DNA from: Mermis nigrescens | Taxonomy: Eukaryota > Nematoda > Enoplea > Mermithida > Mermithidae | Assembly (NCBI GenBank): GCA_036768485.1 | Contig: JAVLUZ010000154.1 | Coordinates: forward strand, 43,836,584-43,900,583 | Length of the DNA stretch: 64,000 nucleotides | Direction of reading: 5' to 3' | In this document: piece after piece, positions 33,427-44,560 of the stretch | Numbering within the stretch: the first letter of the stretch is position 1 | How the letters are laid out: every line of letters begins with the position of its first letter | Position numbers and translations under genes: made by a program | The notes under the pieces: model-generated | What the model was told of the DNA's origin: nothing | Database searches by the model: none | The model's input: only the letters and a program-made list of their open reading frames with translations

Positions 33427-34725
33427 CATAGGCGTAGCCAGGGGGGCATTGGAGGTACCTGCCCCCGAAATTTTTCAGGAATATTGTTGATTTTTTTGTT
33501 GCAATAATGTATGTCCAGAAAACTAAGTTCAAAAAGGCAAAAACTTCAAAATTTTCCGCGCCGAGTTATTATTATTTATTGCTATATAGATCCAACAAAT
33601 TTAAAAGTTTGAATCAGCTAAAATAATCCAGCACTTCACATCACTTTAGTAATTTAATGCACTATTTATTCGTTGAATGAAACTGCGCATGCTTATTGAG
33701 CATGATAGTAAAAGTGCGAAAATGATTGTGAACGAGTTTGTCTATTCTCTGCTTTGTTTGTCTTTTGTGTAACAGTTTGTCTATTCTTTGTTTCGTTCAT
33801 CTTTCTTTACAAGGACACATAATCCTATTTTAATTGGAAGGAATGGCCAAATTCTCTTATGTTTTTGCGCATTTCTTGTTCTATGAACTGCATTTTGTTA
33901 ATTAGAAGGCTACAAATGGGCCTGAAAACAGTAAGAACAAAATTTTCATGGATACATCTTTCTATATCTAATTGGCAGCGACCCGTTGCTGCGCTATGTA
34001 CCCAGCAGAGGTCGAAAAGCGCATTTCAGATCAGTTTGTGCAATGTAGGAGTTCATCAATTTTAAGTGTTTCTGGGCTTGCTTCCGAATCGAGATTTGGC
34101 CGATTTTGCGAAAATTTTAACGTTACTATTTAACATTAAAGTGCTTTATTACAAAATTTTCCGGGACTCTGCCCCGGATCCCGCTCGCCACCTCAGACGT
34201 TCCGCAGCCATAAAATCTCGTTGTACATGTGCAACGTGATTTTAGGGAGAACAAGCCAGGTAAAAGGGTTAAGAATTTCTAAAAATTTCCGGCGTTCCGC
34301 GCCGGCATTAATTTGTCTGTTTTGTGTGATTTAAGCGGTATGAATTGAGTTTAATGTGCAAAAACGTCAAAATTTTTCGGCGCATAGCGCCGCCAGTTAC
34401 TGTTCTTTCTTCTTGTAAAGCTCCAGCATTGCGTTTAAAAGCCTGAATCACTCAAAATATCTTCAGTCAATGTTAGTAATTCGCAGTTTTCTTGTTAGAA
34501 GCTTGAATTGTCAAAACTGTTTTGTACAAATTTGGTAATTTTCTGCTCTCTCAGATTATTAGTATTCACAGAGCTACAAACTGTTAAGGGTGTAAAAAAT
34601 GACTAAATTTCTTGGCACTTTGCGCCACTTATGAATTCCGAACTGTTTGTCAATAGAAAGGCCGTAAATTCTACATGAAAACGTTTATGCCCCCAAACCA
34701 AAATTCTGATTACGTCTCTGCACTG
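33427..34725. mobile_element. hAT-type element with CATAGGCGTAGCCAGG left end
   Basis: 1.3 kb, flanked by an exact 8-bp duplication CAGTCAGC (33419-33426, 34726-34733). The left end is of the same GGCGTAG(C/G)CAGG type as 18197-18905, and the right end has diverged. The interior carries GCGCC hairpins at about 34288 and 34377. No transposase was seen. Confidence 0.75.
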
Positions 34726-35252
34726 CAGTCAGCTCAAGATAGACTTGGACTTGTTTCTGAATAAATTTTCATTTCCGGTTGATTTCTAAATTGCTTTTCG
34801 TCAGTGTGTTTTCCTGCTTCAAATGTTTTAATGACGCTATGAAGATACAAAACCTGCTTCACAATTTTTTGCCTTGAATTATGAAAATGACTTAAATTTC
34901 ATTAAATGTATACGAATTCTTCAGATTAAAGCCTTGATTCTATTTAATCTTGCATTAATTTTTCAATAATTTTACTGCTTAAATATCACTTTGCCCTAGA
35001 CCTCACTGTCAACCGTAAATAAACGATGTTCACTGCATTCTCTTTTATCTAAGGTCCTACCCGGGTATACCCGGTACCCGGTGAATTACCCGGGTACGGG
35101 TAATGAAATATCCGGGTACCCGGGTAGTAAAATTTGCAGAGTGTGCAGCTCTATCCACAATTCCAGGTAAATTAGTCTTTTTTTGTTCCATCGGAGCATT
35201 TTTGTTTGCTAGAGTTATATTTGCCGTCGACAAAATAATGAATACTGCTTAC

Positions 35253-35568
35253 CCGCTGCTTGAAGCTGGCCCCTTCTGTCGATTTCGCTTAATATTGATG
35301 TTTGATCCTTCGCATCATCATCATCATCATCATCATCATCGGACACGTATTCAGGAATACGCTTTTCATAAGCTGCAATCAAATTCGATTTTTTATGACT
35401 CAAGCCACAAATCATGCCAGAAAGCTTGGCCCTGGGCCTTGAAAAAACCACCCTGCCGCCAGTTTCGATTTGGCCGCTTTCTATTCCATTAACTTCGATT
35501 ATTTCATAGCCCAAATTTACTAGTGCATATTTTTTATCCATCCTTAATCGTTTAGTCGGTGGTTCCAT
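35253..35568 (-). CDS. BEN-domain gene A, exon 1 (N-terminal Tudor-like region)
   Basis: The exon is 105 codons plus one base, from ATG 35566-35568 to a strong donor GTAAGC at 35252. It begins with a short basic KRLRMDKK segment, then YALVNLGYEIIEV...GGRVVFSRPRAKLSGMICGLSHKKSNL. This resembles the small beta-barrel module that often precedes BEN domains (Y-A-L-V start, G-x-x-V, then the 'S-x-K-x-x-L' end). A run of nine Asp codons (the GAT repeat at 35313-35340) follows. Upstream, TTTACTTTCAG just before the ATG could be an acceptor of a 5' untranslated intron. I assign this exon to gene A from strand, position and domain content, and no sequence overlap proves it. The phase does not fit exon 2 directly, so an exon is missing between them. 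Confidence 0.6.
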
Positions 35569-36890
35569 GTCCACTGAAAGTAAATCTAGATAGATATGTG
35601 CTATGGCATTGCAACAATTATTTTGTTATTTTGAATCACTATGGTTTTTAGCTTTCTAATCTGACAATTATTTTCTTCGAATATATTCTTCCAAATTTCT
35701 GTTCTCTCATTTACTATAATTCAATAAATATCAGAATTCACTATTGTGTGTGATCCATAAGTGGGCTGTGATAACATTCAGACGGGTCTGCTGGGGATTG
35801 AAATCTGAAATTGCGAAAAGAATGTTCAAGCATTCAATTCCGCGGTTCCAACGGATTTTCAGGGGTTTGGATTCAGGGAATATGAACCATATATGGTTAT
35901 CATTCGATGACCATAAGTGCACAAAATGACCAATTCAGGGGGTCAGCCGGTTTGGGTGTCAGTTACATACATGCACCATAGGAGGTGGGGTGAGAAGGGT
36001 AATACTCCCCGCTGCAGGGTTAGCCAGACAAGGTAATGTCAGGCGATTTTGAGCTGACACAACATTTTTGCATCATTTTTGACGTCAAAAGCAGTAAAAA
36101 TTGTCGAAATTTTTCCGACGCTTTGCGCCGGATTAGTACTTTTATATGCTTTTTACTCAAAGAGCACACAAAATTGATCAATTTTTGTATTTTTTAGTGT
36201 TAAAACTGATGTAATGCAGTCAAAATCGACCAAAAATGCTTTAAAAATGCAATAATTACCAAAAAAAATTTCATCGGCTATTTTGACCATGTTTCCGTTG
36301 GAACAGAAAAAATCGTGAGTGTTAAATTTACTGTTTCGGATTTACTGAGATTTTACTCCTCCCTGCCGACCCTGACCATGTGCACCTGTGGTCAGTTAGT
36401 GAAATTTATGGGCGAAAACAAGCGTAAAAACTAATACAAATGCTGAAATAACGTAAAAACAACGGTAATCCGCAGTTTTATGTCATTTTCAAGTAATTTT
36501 GCAGGAATGCGTAGATTTTCACTTATATTTTGCCCGCATTGTGCCCATTTCCCTTATATTTTCCATTTCACGAAGTCTTAAATCCCAGAACCCCACGTGG
36601 ATATCTGGTTATGACCAGCGATCGACCGAGGCTACTTTTTTGGCCGGGGGCCGGGGTACACATGTGTACACATGTAATAGTTTACTAGAATTTATAGTGT
36701 CTAAGTATACAGTACATTGTATACTCATTATAATATAGTATACCTATATACGCAAAGTAAGTAGGTATGCCTATATGTATTGTCATTGTAGGCAACACGT
36801 GGTTTGCATTTTGCTTAGAAGGCAGTGATTAAGTAATGTCATTTAATCATACCTGACCTAAGCAATGATAAAATGAGTTGTTCTGATTAA
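35569..36890. other. Non-coding interval upstream of BEN gene A
   Basis: No convincing gene. 35995-36370 is C-rich/AT-rich repeat material with one GACGCTTTGCGCCGG hairpin at 36117. 36612-36655 is a degenerate left end of hAT family 1 (CAGCGATCGACCGAGG followed by GGCCGGGGGCCGGGG). 36656-36780 contains the palindromic tract ACACATGTGTACACATGT. Confidence 0.5.
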
Positions 36891-37500
36891 AAAAGTGGTT
36901 GTCTGCTATTTCATGCAAATGGCTTGCAAAGTCTCTCCTAGTTTACTCTATCGAATTTTCCATAGCTACTGCATAGACTAACTTGCTGCTTTTTCAATCG
37001 TGTTTTTGATTCAATAGTTTACATCAATCTGCAGGCCGCAGGATATAATTCGATTTTTTTGTGTTGCTGAGAGAAAGTCTGATTTTTCAACAGATTTTGC
37101 GACTTTTGGGCATATGCTTAGCTAGCTTTTTCCTAGTCTCCTCCGTTTACATCCCTAATAATCCACAATCCCAAGTATATATTCGTCTTTTTTGTTCAAT
37201 AAGCGCATTTTTCTTTGCTAGAACTCCACTTTTAATTAGCACGATTTGATTAAATCAGTCAGTAAACACATGCCACACTAATGAGAGCAATCCAAGAACG
37301 CAAAAAACAATATTGTTCTGGACATAAGCATTATGTTTTTTAAACAAGACAACCTTACCTTATTTAAGTAGATCAAAGATTTCCAGCATAAACTTTACGC
37401 ATATTTTGGGTGTAAAGAACACTTGAAGCTCGAATTCGTAATCATGACTGTTACGTTATTACAATGTTTCAATTTTAGAAATATTTAAGGAAATTGATAG
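36891..37500. mobile_element. Half palindrome element (copy e) followed by a truncated arm
   Basis: Only the right half of the palindrome is present (36900-37224, with GCTACTGCATAGAC, TTTACATCCCTAATAATCC and ending CTTTGCTAG). It continues into the arm sequence seen beside copy a (CTTTTAATTAGC, AACAATATTGTTCT, TTTAAACAAGACAACCTTA) and ends near 37470. Confidence 0.7.
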
Positions 37501-37754
37501 ACCTGGGTTGCATATAGCAACGGTTAACGGTATTAGTATAGTATGTCTTCACATCAGAAAAAATATGACTCCACTAAATAGTAAGTATCCCCATCATTGC
37601 ATAATTCTGGATGGTAAACCTGGTCATAAAATAACAATAATATTTTCATCCGAGATCTAGCATATGATTGCAAGAAACAACATGCGCAATACTTCCGAAT
37701 TGTTTTATTGCTTATTGTCAGGCACGTTGCTCTGGGGGGAATTGGGGGTCCGGA

Positions 37755-38007
37755 CCACACCTGGGCGTGGGGGGTTTGGGGGGTATACACCCCCAGAAAC
37801 ACGTACCCCCAGAAATCAAAATACCCCAGAATTCAATTTTTGAAATTTTTTTCGTTTTTTCGCAATATTTTTGATGCCAATGGATAGTGCATGATGAGAA
37901 ACGTCGAAAATGGTGTTTTTATCGCCATACCACAATTTTTAAGGCCATTTTTCGACCTTCAACAAATCTTGCACCCCCCCCCAGAATTTTCTTGCTGCCA
38001 CGTATGG
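37755..38007. mobile_element. MITE of the 6-bp target-duplication family
   Basis: 253 bp, starts CCACACCTGGGCG, ends GCCACGTATGG, flanked by TCCGGA (37749-37754, 38008-38013). Confidence 0.9.
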
Positions 38008-38740
38008 TCCGGACCCTAAAATTCCGAAAAACCGGAAAAATACGAATTTTTAAACGTTATTTTTGTCTTTTTGGGCTTGGACCCACCAAAATTGGTGTTG
38101 GTCACCCCAAAATAGGACGGCCAGCTATGTGCCTGCTTATTGTGCTTTACCGTCCATATAATAACTAGCCACAAATTTGCAAGGCAGCATCAGCCTTGGG
38201 TTTTGAATCTACATTTTCAGCAGAACACCGGAGTAAGAGTTAAAAACATTGCAAGCTGGTAAAATTTATGCATGGCACATTTGAGCATCTCCTGCCATGA
38301 CATCTCGATGAGTATTGGCTGGAAAAATGCACGGTAATGCGTCATTTGATGACATTTTATCCAAAATAGCTCATTTTTCGGTAATTCAATGTATTTTGAT
38401 CTTTTCTTATTAATAGAATATTATAATAGACTATACGTTCCTTTACGGGTCAAATTTACACTACAATGTGGGTGTGGATGCATACTTTATTGATGGAGTC
38501 GCATTTTTCCGATTTGGAGACATACTATACTAATACCACGGTTAACTACTACAACGATAATAAGCTCTGATCGCTGATGCGGATATTTCTCCTAAAGCAA
38601 CACTTTGTGATTGAAGAAATTATTATTCAGTTGATGCCAATGTAAGTAAAGATTAGTAGCCGAGTTAATGATAAACATCCGGCGGCAAGACAGAATTGCT
38701 AACGAAAGAAGTGGCGCACAAAACACTAGCGGTGTAGCAA
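38008..38740. other. Non-coding interval
   Basis: No gene, repeat or RNA that I can support between two MITEs. Confidence 0.4.
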
Positions 38741-38977
38741 CCATACGTGAGCAACGAGGAAATTCTGGGGGGTGCAAGATTTCTCAAAGGTCAAAAAATT
38801 GCCTTGGCGAAAAAACACCATTTTCCGACGTTTCTCATCGAGCACTATCCATTGGCATCACAAAAATTGCGAAAAAATTTTAAAATTGAATTCTGAGAGG
38901 GGGGTATTTTTGTTTCTGGGGGCGGGGGTATTTTGGTTTCTCGGGGGCATACCCCCGAACCCCCACGCCCAGTTAGG
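38741..38977. mobile_element. MITE of the 6-bp target-duplication family, inverted
   Basis: 237 bp, starts CCATACGTGAGCAACG, ends GCCCAGTTAGG, flanked by TAGCAA (38735-38740, 38978-38983). Confidence 0.9.
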
Positions 38978-39193
38978 TAGCAATCACAGCAATAGTAATT
39001 ATGTGTTAACTGCGCATAATGTGAACAAGCGTTTTAGTTTGAATTCGCATACAGGATGGGTCGCGAAAATAGTGACATTACACAGTTAGAAAAGTGTGGC
39101 TTTTATGACACAATTGTTAACGAAAGAACATTCATATTTGTATAAGAGTAGATAAATGTCAAAATTTCTTAGGTTATGGCGATGACATTACTA

Positions 39194-40494
39194 CCGTCAT
39201 ACGGGGCTACTTGAGACGATTTTGGATAGATTGCTTTAGGGAAATTTGATTTATTCAGTGATTACTTGTCAGATTTTACTAATCTTTTTTTAAAATTACT
39301 CATAAGAGGTTCGGCTGTTAGTGTTGAAAACACCAAATCAATTGGTGTAGTGGGGAAAAATATTTTTTTAAACAAAGTTGGTGTCTCAAGTAGCCCCCAG
39401 GTTGGGGCTATTTGAGACACCCTGTGATGAAAGTACCAGAACGATTTTCGGTGATCATATTATTATCTCGATGGGTTACTTGAGACACATGGGTTGTTTT
39501 AAAAAAGAATTATGTCTTCTTAAAGCTTTACTTAGCAACTATAAGAAGAAATAAGTTGCATTTAAGAGAAATTGCACTAAGGCATGACAAGAAAGGCACA
39601 AAAATTTTTTCTTTCGATATTATTGGCCAGCCGTGTGTTGAGGAATTTCTTGTTTCGCTTGATAAAATTCTCAATCCAGCCTTCACCAGGCAAATTATTT
39701 GGAAAAGCAGAGATAGCAACGCATTTTCGATCAAGATAGTCCTTAACAAAGTAACGAAGATCGTTTTTGGTCATCGGAAAACTCCAGTTTGCAACTAAAA
39801 TAATGAAATCTTTCAAGAGAGATTCTTCTTCCACTGATAAAGCAGTCGAGTGTCCTGGAGCATTCAAATTCTGGGCTTTCAATTTACGAGCCAGTGCTGC
39901 ACATGAGATTCCATAAGCTGAAGCTGCATCCCTGAGTGACATACCATCTCTAAGAGACTGTAAAGCTTCATCTAAATCTGATCTAGAATAATTTCGATAA
40001 GCGCAAGCGCCTAATTTACGCTTATAATTACGCATCTAAAAAGACAAGAGTCTTAATGATGTTTTTTGAGCCTGTCTCAAGTAGCCACACTTTTCAGCTG
40101 AATGCTGGGGCTACTTGAGACATCTATGATATCTCGAGAAATAGTGACATGACAGCAATGAGATAAATACCACATCAAAGACCATGAAATTCCTCGCTAG
40201 AAAAAATAGAGTAAACCTCAAGTGGTTTCATGAGGTCTTGGGAAAAATTGAAAGTCTGACTACATGAAAAATTCATCTGATTGCTCTTGACTTATGTAAA
40301 CCTAGTTTTCAAGGCACACATGAAAAACTGTGAGTTGCAAATGATCCCATTAGAAAGAGGACATCAAACTACCTGATAAAGAATTTATTTCATAAGAAAT
40401 ATCTTGCAAACAGATTACATTAAATACAGCACAATCATTTTTCTATCAAGTGTCTCAAGTAGCCCCTGCTGTCTCAAGTAGCCCCGTTTGACGG
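39194..40494. mobile_element. Pogo-like (Tc1/mariner superfamily) element remnant with TA duplication
   Basis: Inverted ends CCGTCATACGGGGCTACTTGAGAC (left) and GTCTCAAGTAGCCCCGTTTGACGG (right) are flanked by TA at 39192-39193 and 40495-40496. The motif GGCTACTTGAGAC recurs inside in both orientations (about 39385, 39405, 39474, 40074, 40109, 40450), as expected for transposase-binding sites. The element is 1.3 kb and holds one short DNA-binding frame (39577-40035), too short for a full DDE transposase. Its right edge abuts the palindrome element that starts at 40499. Confidence 0.82.
39577..40035 (-). CDS. Pipsqueak/CENP-B-type DNA-binding fragment of a pogo-like transposase
   Basis: 152 codons, starting MRNYKRKLG. 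Residues about 18-55 form a Psq-type helix-turn-helix (ALQSLRDGMSLRDAASAYGI, then LARKLK). Residues about 67-130 resemble the second, CENP-B-type HTH of pogo/Tigger/jerky proteins (LSVEEESLLKDFI, MTKNDLRYFVKDYLDR, PGEGWIENFIKRN). The frame ends soon after NNIERKNF, where the catalytic DDE domain would be expected, and none follows in the 1.3-kb element. It may be a truncated transposase or a DNA-binding protein that could compete for element ends. Intact length and lack of internal stops suggest it could still be translated. Confidence 0.78.
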   Translation of the reverse strand: MRNYKRKLGACAYRNYSRSDLDEALQSLRDGMSLRDAASAYGISCAALARKLKAQNLNAPGHSTALSVEEESLLKDFIILVANWSFPMTKNDLRYFVKDYLDRKCVAISAFPNNLPGEGWIENFIKRNKKFLNTRLANNIERKNFCAFLVMP

Positions 40495-40498
40495 TATA

Positions 40499-41145
40499 GC
40501 AAAGAAAAATGCTTGAATGGAACAAAAAGGTAAATATACTTGATTTTCTTCATTGTTAAGAATGTAAAAGCAGGTGACTAGGGAAAATTTTTCTATATGC
40601 GCAGAAGCCATAGGAATGTGTTAAACACTTAGACTTCCTCTAAACAACACAAAAATCGAAGTATTTATTCTGCAGCCTGTGAAAAATGAGGGTGTAGTCA
40701 CAAAACGTTCACAAGTGTTTTGTAAAAGAGCATTTTAGACACTTCCATGACAATTTATCAATCAGTGCATTATTTATTTAATGAAATCTTGACCTTCCAC
40801 AATGCTCAGGCGTAAAAGACAATAGTGTAAACTTTGAACCTACATGGTCAACGCAATAGTCTGCATGAAAAAGCACAAAAAATTTCCTTAAATCTTCCAA
40901 AATAAAGTAATCAAAATACTCGCCATCGTAATCGAAATTATTGCGGAAAGTCTGCAGAAACGCGCACAGGCCGCAGAATATACTTCGACTTCTGCATTGT
41001 TTAGAGTAAGTCTAACTGTTTAGCACGTTCCGATGACTTCTGCGCATATAGGGAAATTTGACCTAGTCCCCTCCTTTTACATCCTTAACAATGAAGAAAT
41101 TCAAGCATGTTTACTTTTTTGTTCCATCAAAGCATTTTCCTTTGC
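40499..41145. mobile_element. Palindromic (foldback) element copy b
   Basis: 647 bp. Left GCAAAGAAAAATGCTTGAATG, right CATCAAAGCATTTTCCTTTGC, TA on both sides (40497-40498, 41146-41147). The arms match over about 170 bp, including AAGAATGTAAAAGCAGGTGACTAGG on the left with its inverse on the right. Confidence 0.82.
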
Positions 41146-41249
41146 TAGTTCCCTTCTTTTATTTAATATTTTAGACCATATATCCATAGGTTTTATTTAA
41201 TATTTTGGGCATATGCCGCAAATTCTGGGGGTGCAAGTAGCTGAAGAAA

Positions 41250-43040
41250 TTCCTTTTTTCGTCTTGAACCCTTTACACTAAAATGATCGCAGATCAATAA
41301 ATATTGCATTAAAAGAGAGAAAAATTTTACCTTTTGAGATATTGTAGCCCTCTACATTACAAAACCAATCGGACTGCACTGAAACCAAAATTGAGTTAAA
41401 TAAGCTTCAGGGCACGCTAACAGTAAAAAACCCGTATACTTTACACTTTTGTGCAAGAACCCTTAGGTGTAATGTTAAAGTTCAGTATTCGTAATCTACA
41501 ACTCATGGGCAACATTTTTAGAATAAGGTGGCACTCCGCAAATTGTCTGATACCCAATGCTCTGGGCGGAAAAATTCTTCTCAGTGTAAACTTTACACCT
41601 GTGCTAATAACGCAATATTGGGTGTATTGAACCAAAATAAACTAGGATCTGTAACGCTAAGGTCAAGGCACATTTTAAGCATAATTAGCATGTTCCGCCT
41701 ACTCAGTGGAGTAGCTAAAGAAATTTCGTTTTTCGTCTCGAACCCTTTACGCTAAAACGATCACAAATCAAGAAATATTACGTTGAAAGAGAAAAAAATT
41801 GGTCTTTGAGATATTGTAACCCTCTACATTATAAAACCAATTGGACTGCACAGAAACCAAAATTGAGATAGATAAGCTTTAGGACACGCCAAGAGTAAAA
41901 AACCCGTATACTTTGCACTTTTGTGCAACAACCATTGAGTGTAAAGAAATTTTAATGTCACATTCGTAATCTACAATTCGGGGGCAACTTTTTCAAAATT
42001 GAAATTGGCCCTCCGCAAATTGTTTGATACCCAAAGCTCTAGGCTAAAAAATGCTTCTCGGTGTAAACTTTACACTTGTGCTAATAACGCAATATTTGGG
42101 GTATAGAAACAAAATAAACTAGGATCTGTAACGCTAAGGTCAGGGCACATTTCAAGCATAATTAGCATGTTCCGCCTACTCAGTGGAGTAGCTTAAGAAA
42201 TTTCGTTTTTCGTCTCGAAGTCTTTACACTAAAACGATCACAGATCAAGAAATATTGCGTTAGAGAGAAAAAATTGGTTTTCGGGATATTGTAACCCTCT
42301 ACTTATAAAACCAATTGCACTGCACAGAAACCAAAATTGAGTTAGATAAGCTGAAAACATGCAAAGTGTAAAAAACCCGTGTACTTTGCACTTTTGCGCA
42401 ACAACCATTGAGTGTAAAGAAATTTTATTGTCACATTCGTAATCTACAACTCGGGGGCAACATTTTTGAAAATAAAATCGGCCCTCCACGAATTGCTTGA
42501 TACTCAATGCTTTGGGCGGAACAGTGCTTCTCAGTGTAAACTTTACACTTGTGCTAATAACGCAATATTGGGTGTATAGAAACAACATAAACTAGGATCT
42601 GTAACGCTAAGGCCACGGTACATTTTGAGCGTAATTAGCATGTACCGCCTGCTTAGCGGAGTAGCTTGAGGAATTTCGTTTTTCGTCTCGAACCCTTTAC
42701 ACTAAAACGATTACATATCAATAATAGTGCATTAAAAGAGAAAAAAATTGTTCCTTGAGATATTGTAACCCTCTACTATTATAAAACCAAATGGACTGCT
42801 CAGAAACCGAAATTGACTTAGATAAGCTTAAAATCGCAAGGAGTAAAAAACCCGTATACTTTACATTTCTGTGCAACAATGATTGACTGTAAAGAAATTG
42901 TAAGGTCAGATTCGTAATCTACAGCTCGGGAGAAACATTTTAAAAAAATTGGCCCTCCGCAAATTATTTGATTTTTTTGGTTTAAACTATACACACTCAC
43001 TGCTAACTCGGCATTTAGTGGAAACAAAAGAAAAAGATAC
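41250..43040. repeat. Tandem repeat, about 475-bp units, nearly four copies
   Basis: Units start at TTTTTCGTCT(C/T)GAA at about 41257, 41727, 42204 and 42680 (periods about 465-477). The last is truncated near 43040. Each unit contains AACCCGTATACTTT, a GTGTAAACTTTACAC palindrome, AACTAGGATCTGTAACGCTAAGG and TTAGCATGT(T/A)CCGCC. The short open frames in these units are shadows of the repeat. It lies next to palindrome copy b and carries the same TTTACAC motif as the arms. Confidence 0.88.
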
Positions 43041-43059
43041 ACATCGAGTTTTTCAATTA

Positions 43060-43250
43060 TCTATCGTTTAAAAAAACCACACCTCCCAGGTGTGTGCCGT
43101 TGTTGCTGTGATGGGGACACGAAATTCGCACTGGCTGTGATAAACATATAAGAAAAAGGTGCAGAGTTATAGGTAGCGCTATCGCGCTACCAATGATAAG
43201 AGCTAAATAATGTAAATTGCAGGTAAAAACAGTATTATAATGATTACAGC
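43060..43250. repeat. Repeat with terminal-type hairpin, paired with 60105-60240
   Basis: Both places have a TTTAAAAAAACC(A/G)CACCT block, about 100 bp of diverged sequence and then a hairpin, here GGTAGCGCTATCGCGCTACC (43174-43193) and at 60195-60222 GTACGCGCTAACGCGCTAC. It marks an edge of the arm family. CTAA follows the hairpin by 13 bases here, reminiscent of a Helitron 3' end, but the second copy does not keep it. Confidence 0.55.
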
Positions 43251-43339
43251 GATAAATAAGTACAGAGTTAAGTAAGCCGCTCAAAATAAAAGCATTTAGC
43301 AATCAATTACGCATCTGCAACAAGACGTTACATGAAATA

Positions 43340-44560
43340 TTTTGAAAAATTAAGTTTCTGCAAAGCTCTAAAACTAAATTTAATTTTCAGTGTAAACTTC
43401 ACATAAGTACTAGGTTTAATGAAAACATACAGTCAGATTCGTAATCCTGACCTTACGGAACAAATTTTGAACAAATTCACATTTTGCAATGCTCTGGGAA
43501 TAAAATGATTCCGTAGTGTAAACTACACATTAACAATAAATGAATAGTGCGAACATTAAACAACTACTAGCTTTGGAGGGAACTAAGAGTCAGATTCGTA
43601 ATTCTAACCTTATGTAGAATACTTCAAACAAAAATTAAGCTCCCGCAAGGCTCTAGAACTAAAGTTAATTTGCAGTATAAACTTCACACAACCACAGAGT
43701 GTAAAGAAGATTTTAGCTGGATTCGTCATTCTGACATTACTCTGATATTACGATCAATATTTATGAAAAAATTAAGTCTCCACAATGACCTGAAGGCAAA
43801 TAAATATAAGATGTAAACCACTTACACCGCTGTTGAGTGTAGATTAGATGTAAACCACTTTACACCGCTGTTGAGTGTAGAACTAGAACGTAGAACTAGA
43901 ATGTAGAACTAGAACGCGCCCAACTGGCGTATCACGTCTGATTCCAGGTACATTTTTAGACTCGAGATCGTGTCCAGACTCGAAACCGGAGAAAATGGCA
44001 GAAAAAACAAGACAGAAACACATTTAATACACCCAATTTTTGGCTTTACATCTCCCGAAAAAGCTAAGTATTGATGTAAGTAAACTCAATCTGATGTGAC
44101 ATGTACCCCTTAGAAAGTGCTTTCTTTTTATTCTATTTGACCTATCTCGAATTCTAAAGGAAGAAAAAGGCGAACAAAAAACGGACAAAAAAGTATTTTT
44201 CCACCATCCGCCACATTGTAAACTTTGCAAATCTGAACCCAAATCCCCATCGAGTTTGAATTCGGTTTATACCAATTTGTTGCCTTTGAATCGTAGTACG
44301 ATTGAACGTGGAAAACTTCTGTTACGCAAAATATTTGAGATATTTACCAATCAAAATAGAAAAAAATGTGTTTTTCTCGTCAATTTTATACTCCGATTTC
44401 GAACTTTAAGCCCACATGAATAACTTACATATTGCATTTTTAAAGGCAATCTGCTGCGACGTTTAGCACTTAGAATGCAATTTATTTCTATTTTATTCAA
44501 TTTATCCCGACTTATAAGCGGAAAAGTTATCATAGGAGTAGTCCTTTACTTTTTATGATT
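43340..44560. repeat. Inverted arm of the large palindrome-associated repeat
   Basis: Contains GTGTAAACT(T)CACA units with AGTCAGATTCGTAAT(C/T)CTGACCTTA (43380-43900), then the outer arm part (44020-44540, with TTATTCTATTTGACCTATC and TTTATCCCGACTTATAAGCGG), all in the orientation opposite to 30625-31858. No coding sequence. Confidence 0.7.

Larger units (their letters stand above)
32632..35153. mobile_element. Non-autonomous hAT element with TAGAGCTGCAC ends
   Basis: The ends are TAGAGCTGCACGC and GAGTGTGCAGCTCTA, matching the TAGRG-TG type of hAT-Ac elements. An exact 8-bp duplication TCCACAAT flanks it (32624-32631, 35154-35161). GGGTACCCGGG tandem clusters lie inside both ends (32645-32665 and 32935-32990; 35055-35130). 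No transposase is present. It has itself received a MITE (32666-32931) and a second hAT-type element (33427-34725). Confidence 0.88.
31859..35209. mobile_element. Palindromic (foldback) element copy c, split by a hAT insertion
   Basis: The left arm begins ACAAAGAAAAATGCTC at 31859 and reads through AAGGATGTAAAAGGAGGG. The right arm is its inverse, ending GAGCATTTTTGTTTGC at 35209, with TA at both outer edges. The right arm is cut at 32631 by the hAT element 32632-35153 and resumes at 35154. Without the insertion it is about 820 bp. The centre includes a block with GCTACTGCATAG shared by the other copies. Its right edge is only 43 bp from the donor of BEN gene A exon 1. Confidence 0.8.

Noticed and set aside
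35313..35340. CAT/GAT trinucleotide run treated as a free microsatellite.
   Set aside because: It lies in frame in exon 1 of BEN gene A and encodes nine Asp residues in an acidic linker, so it is better described as coding repeat.
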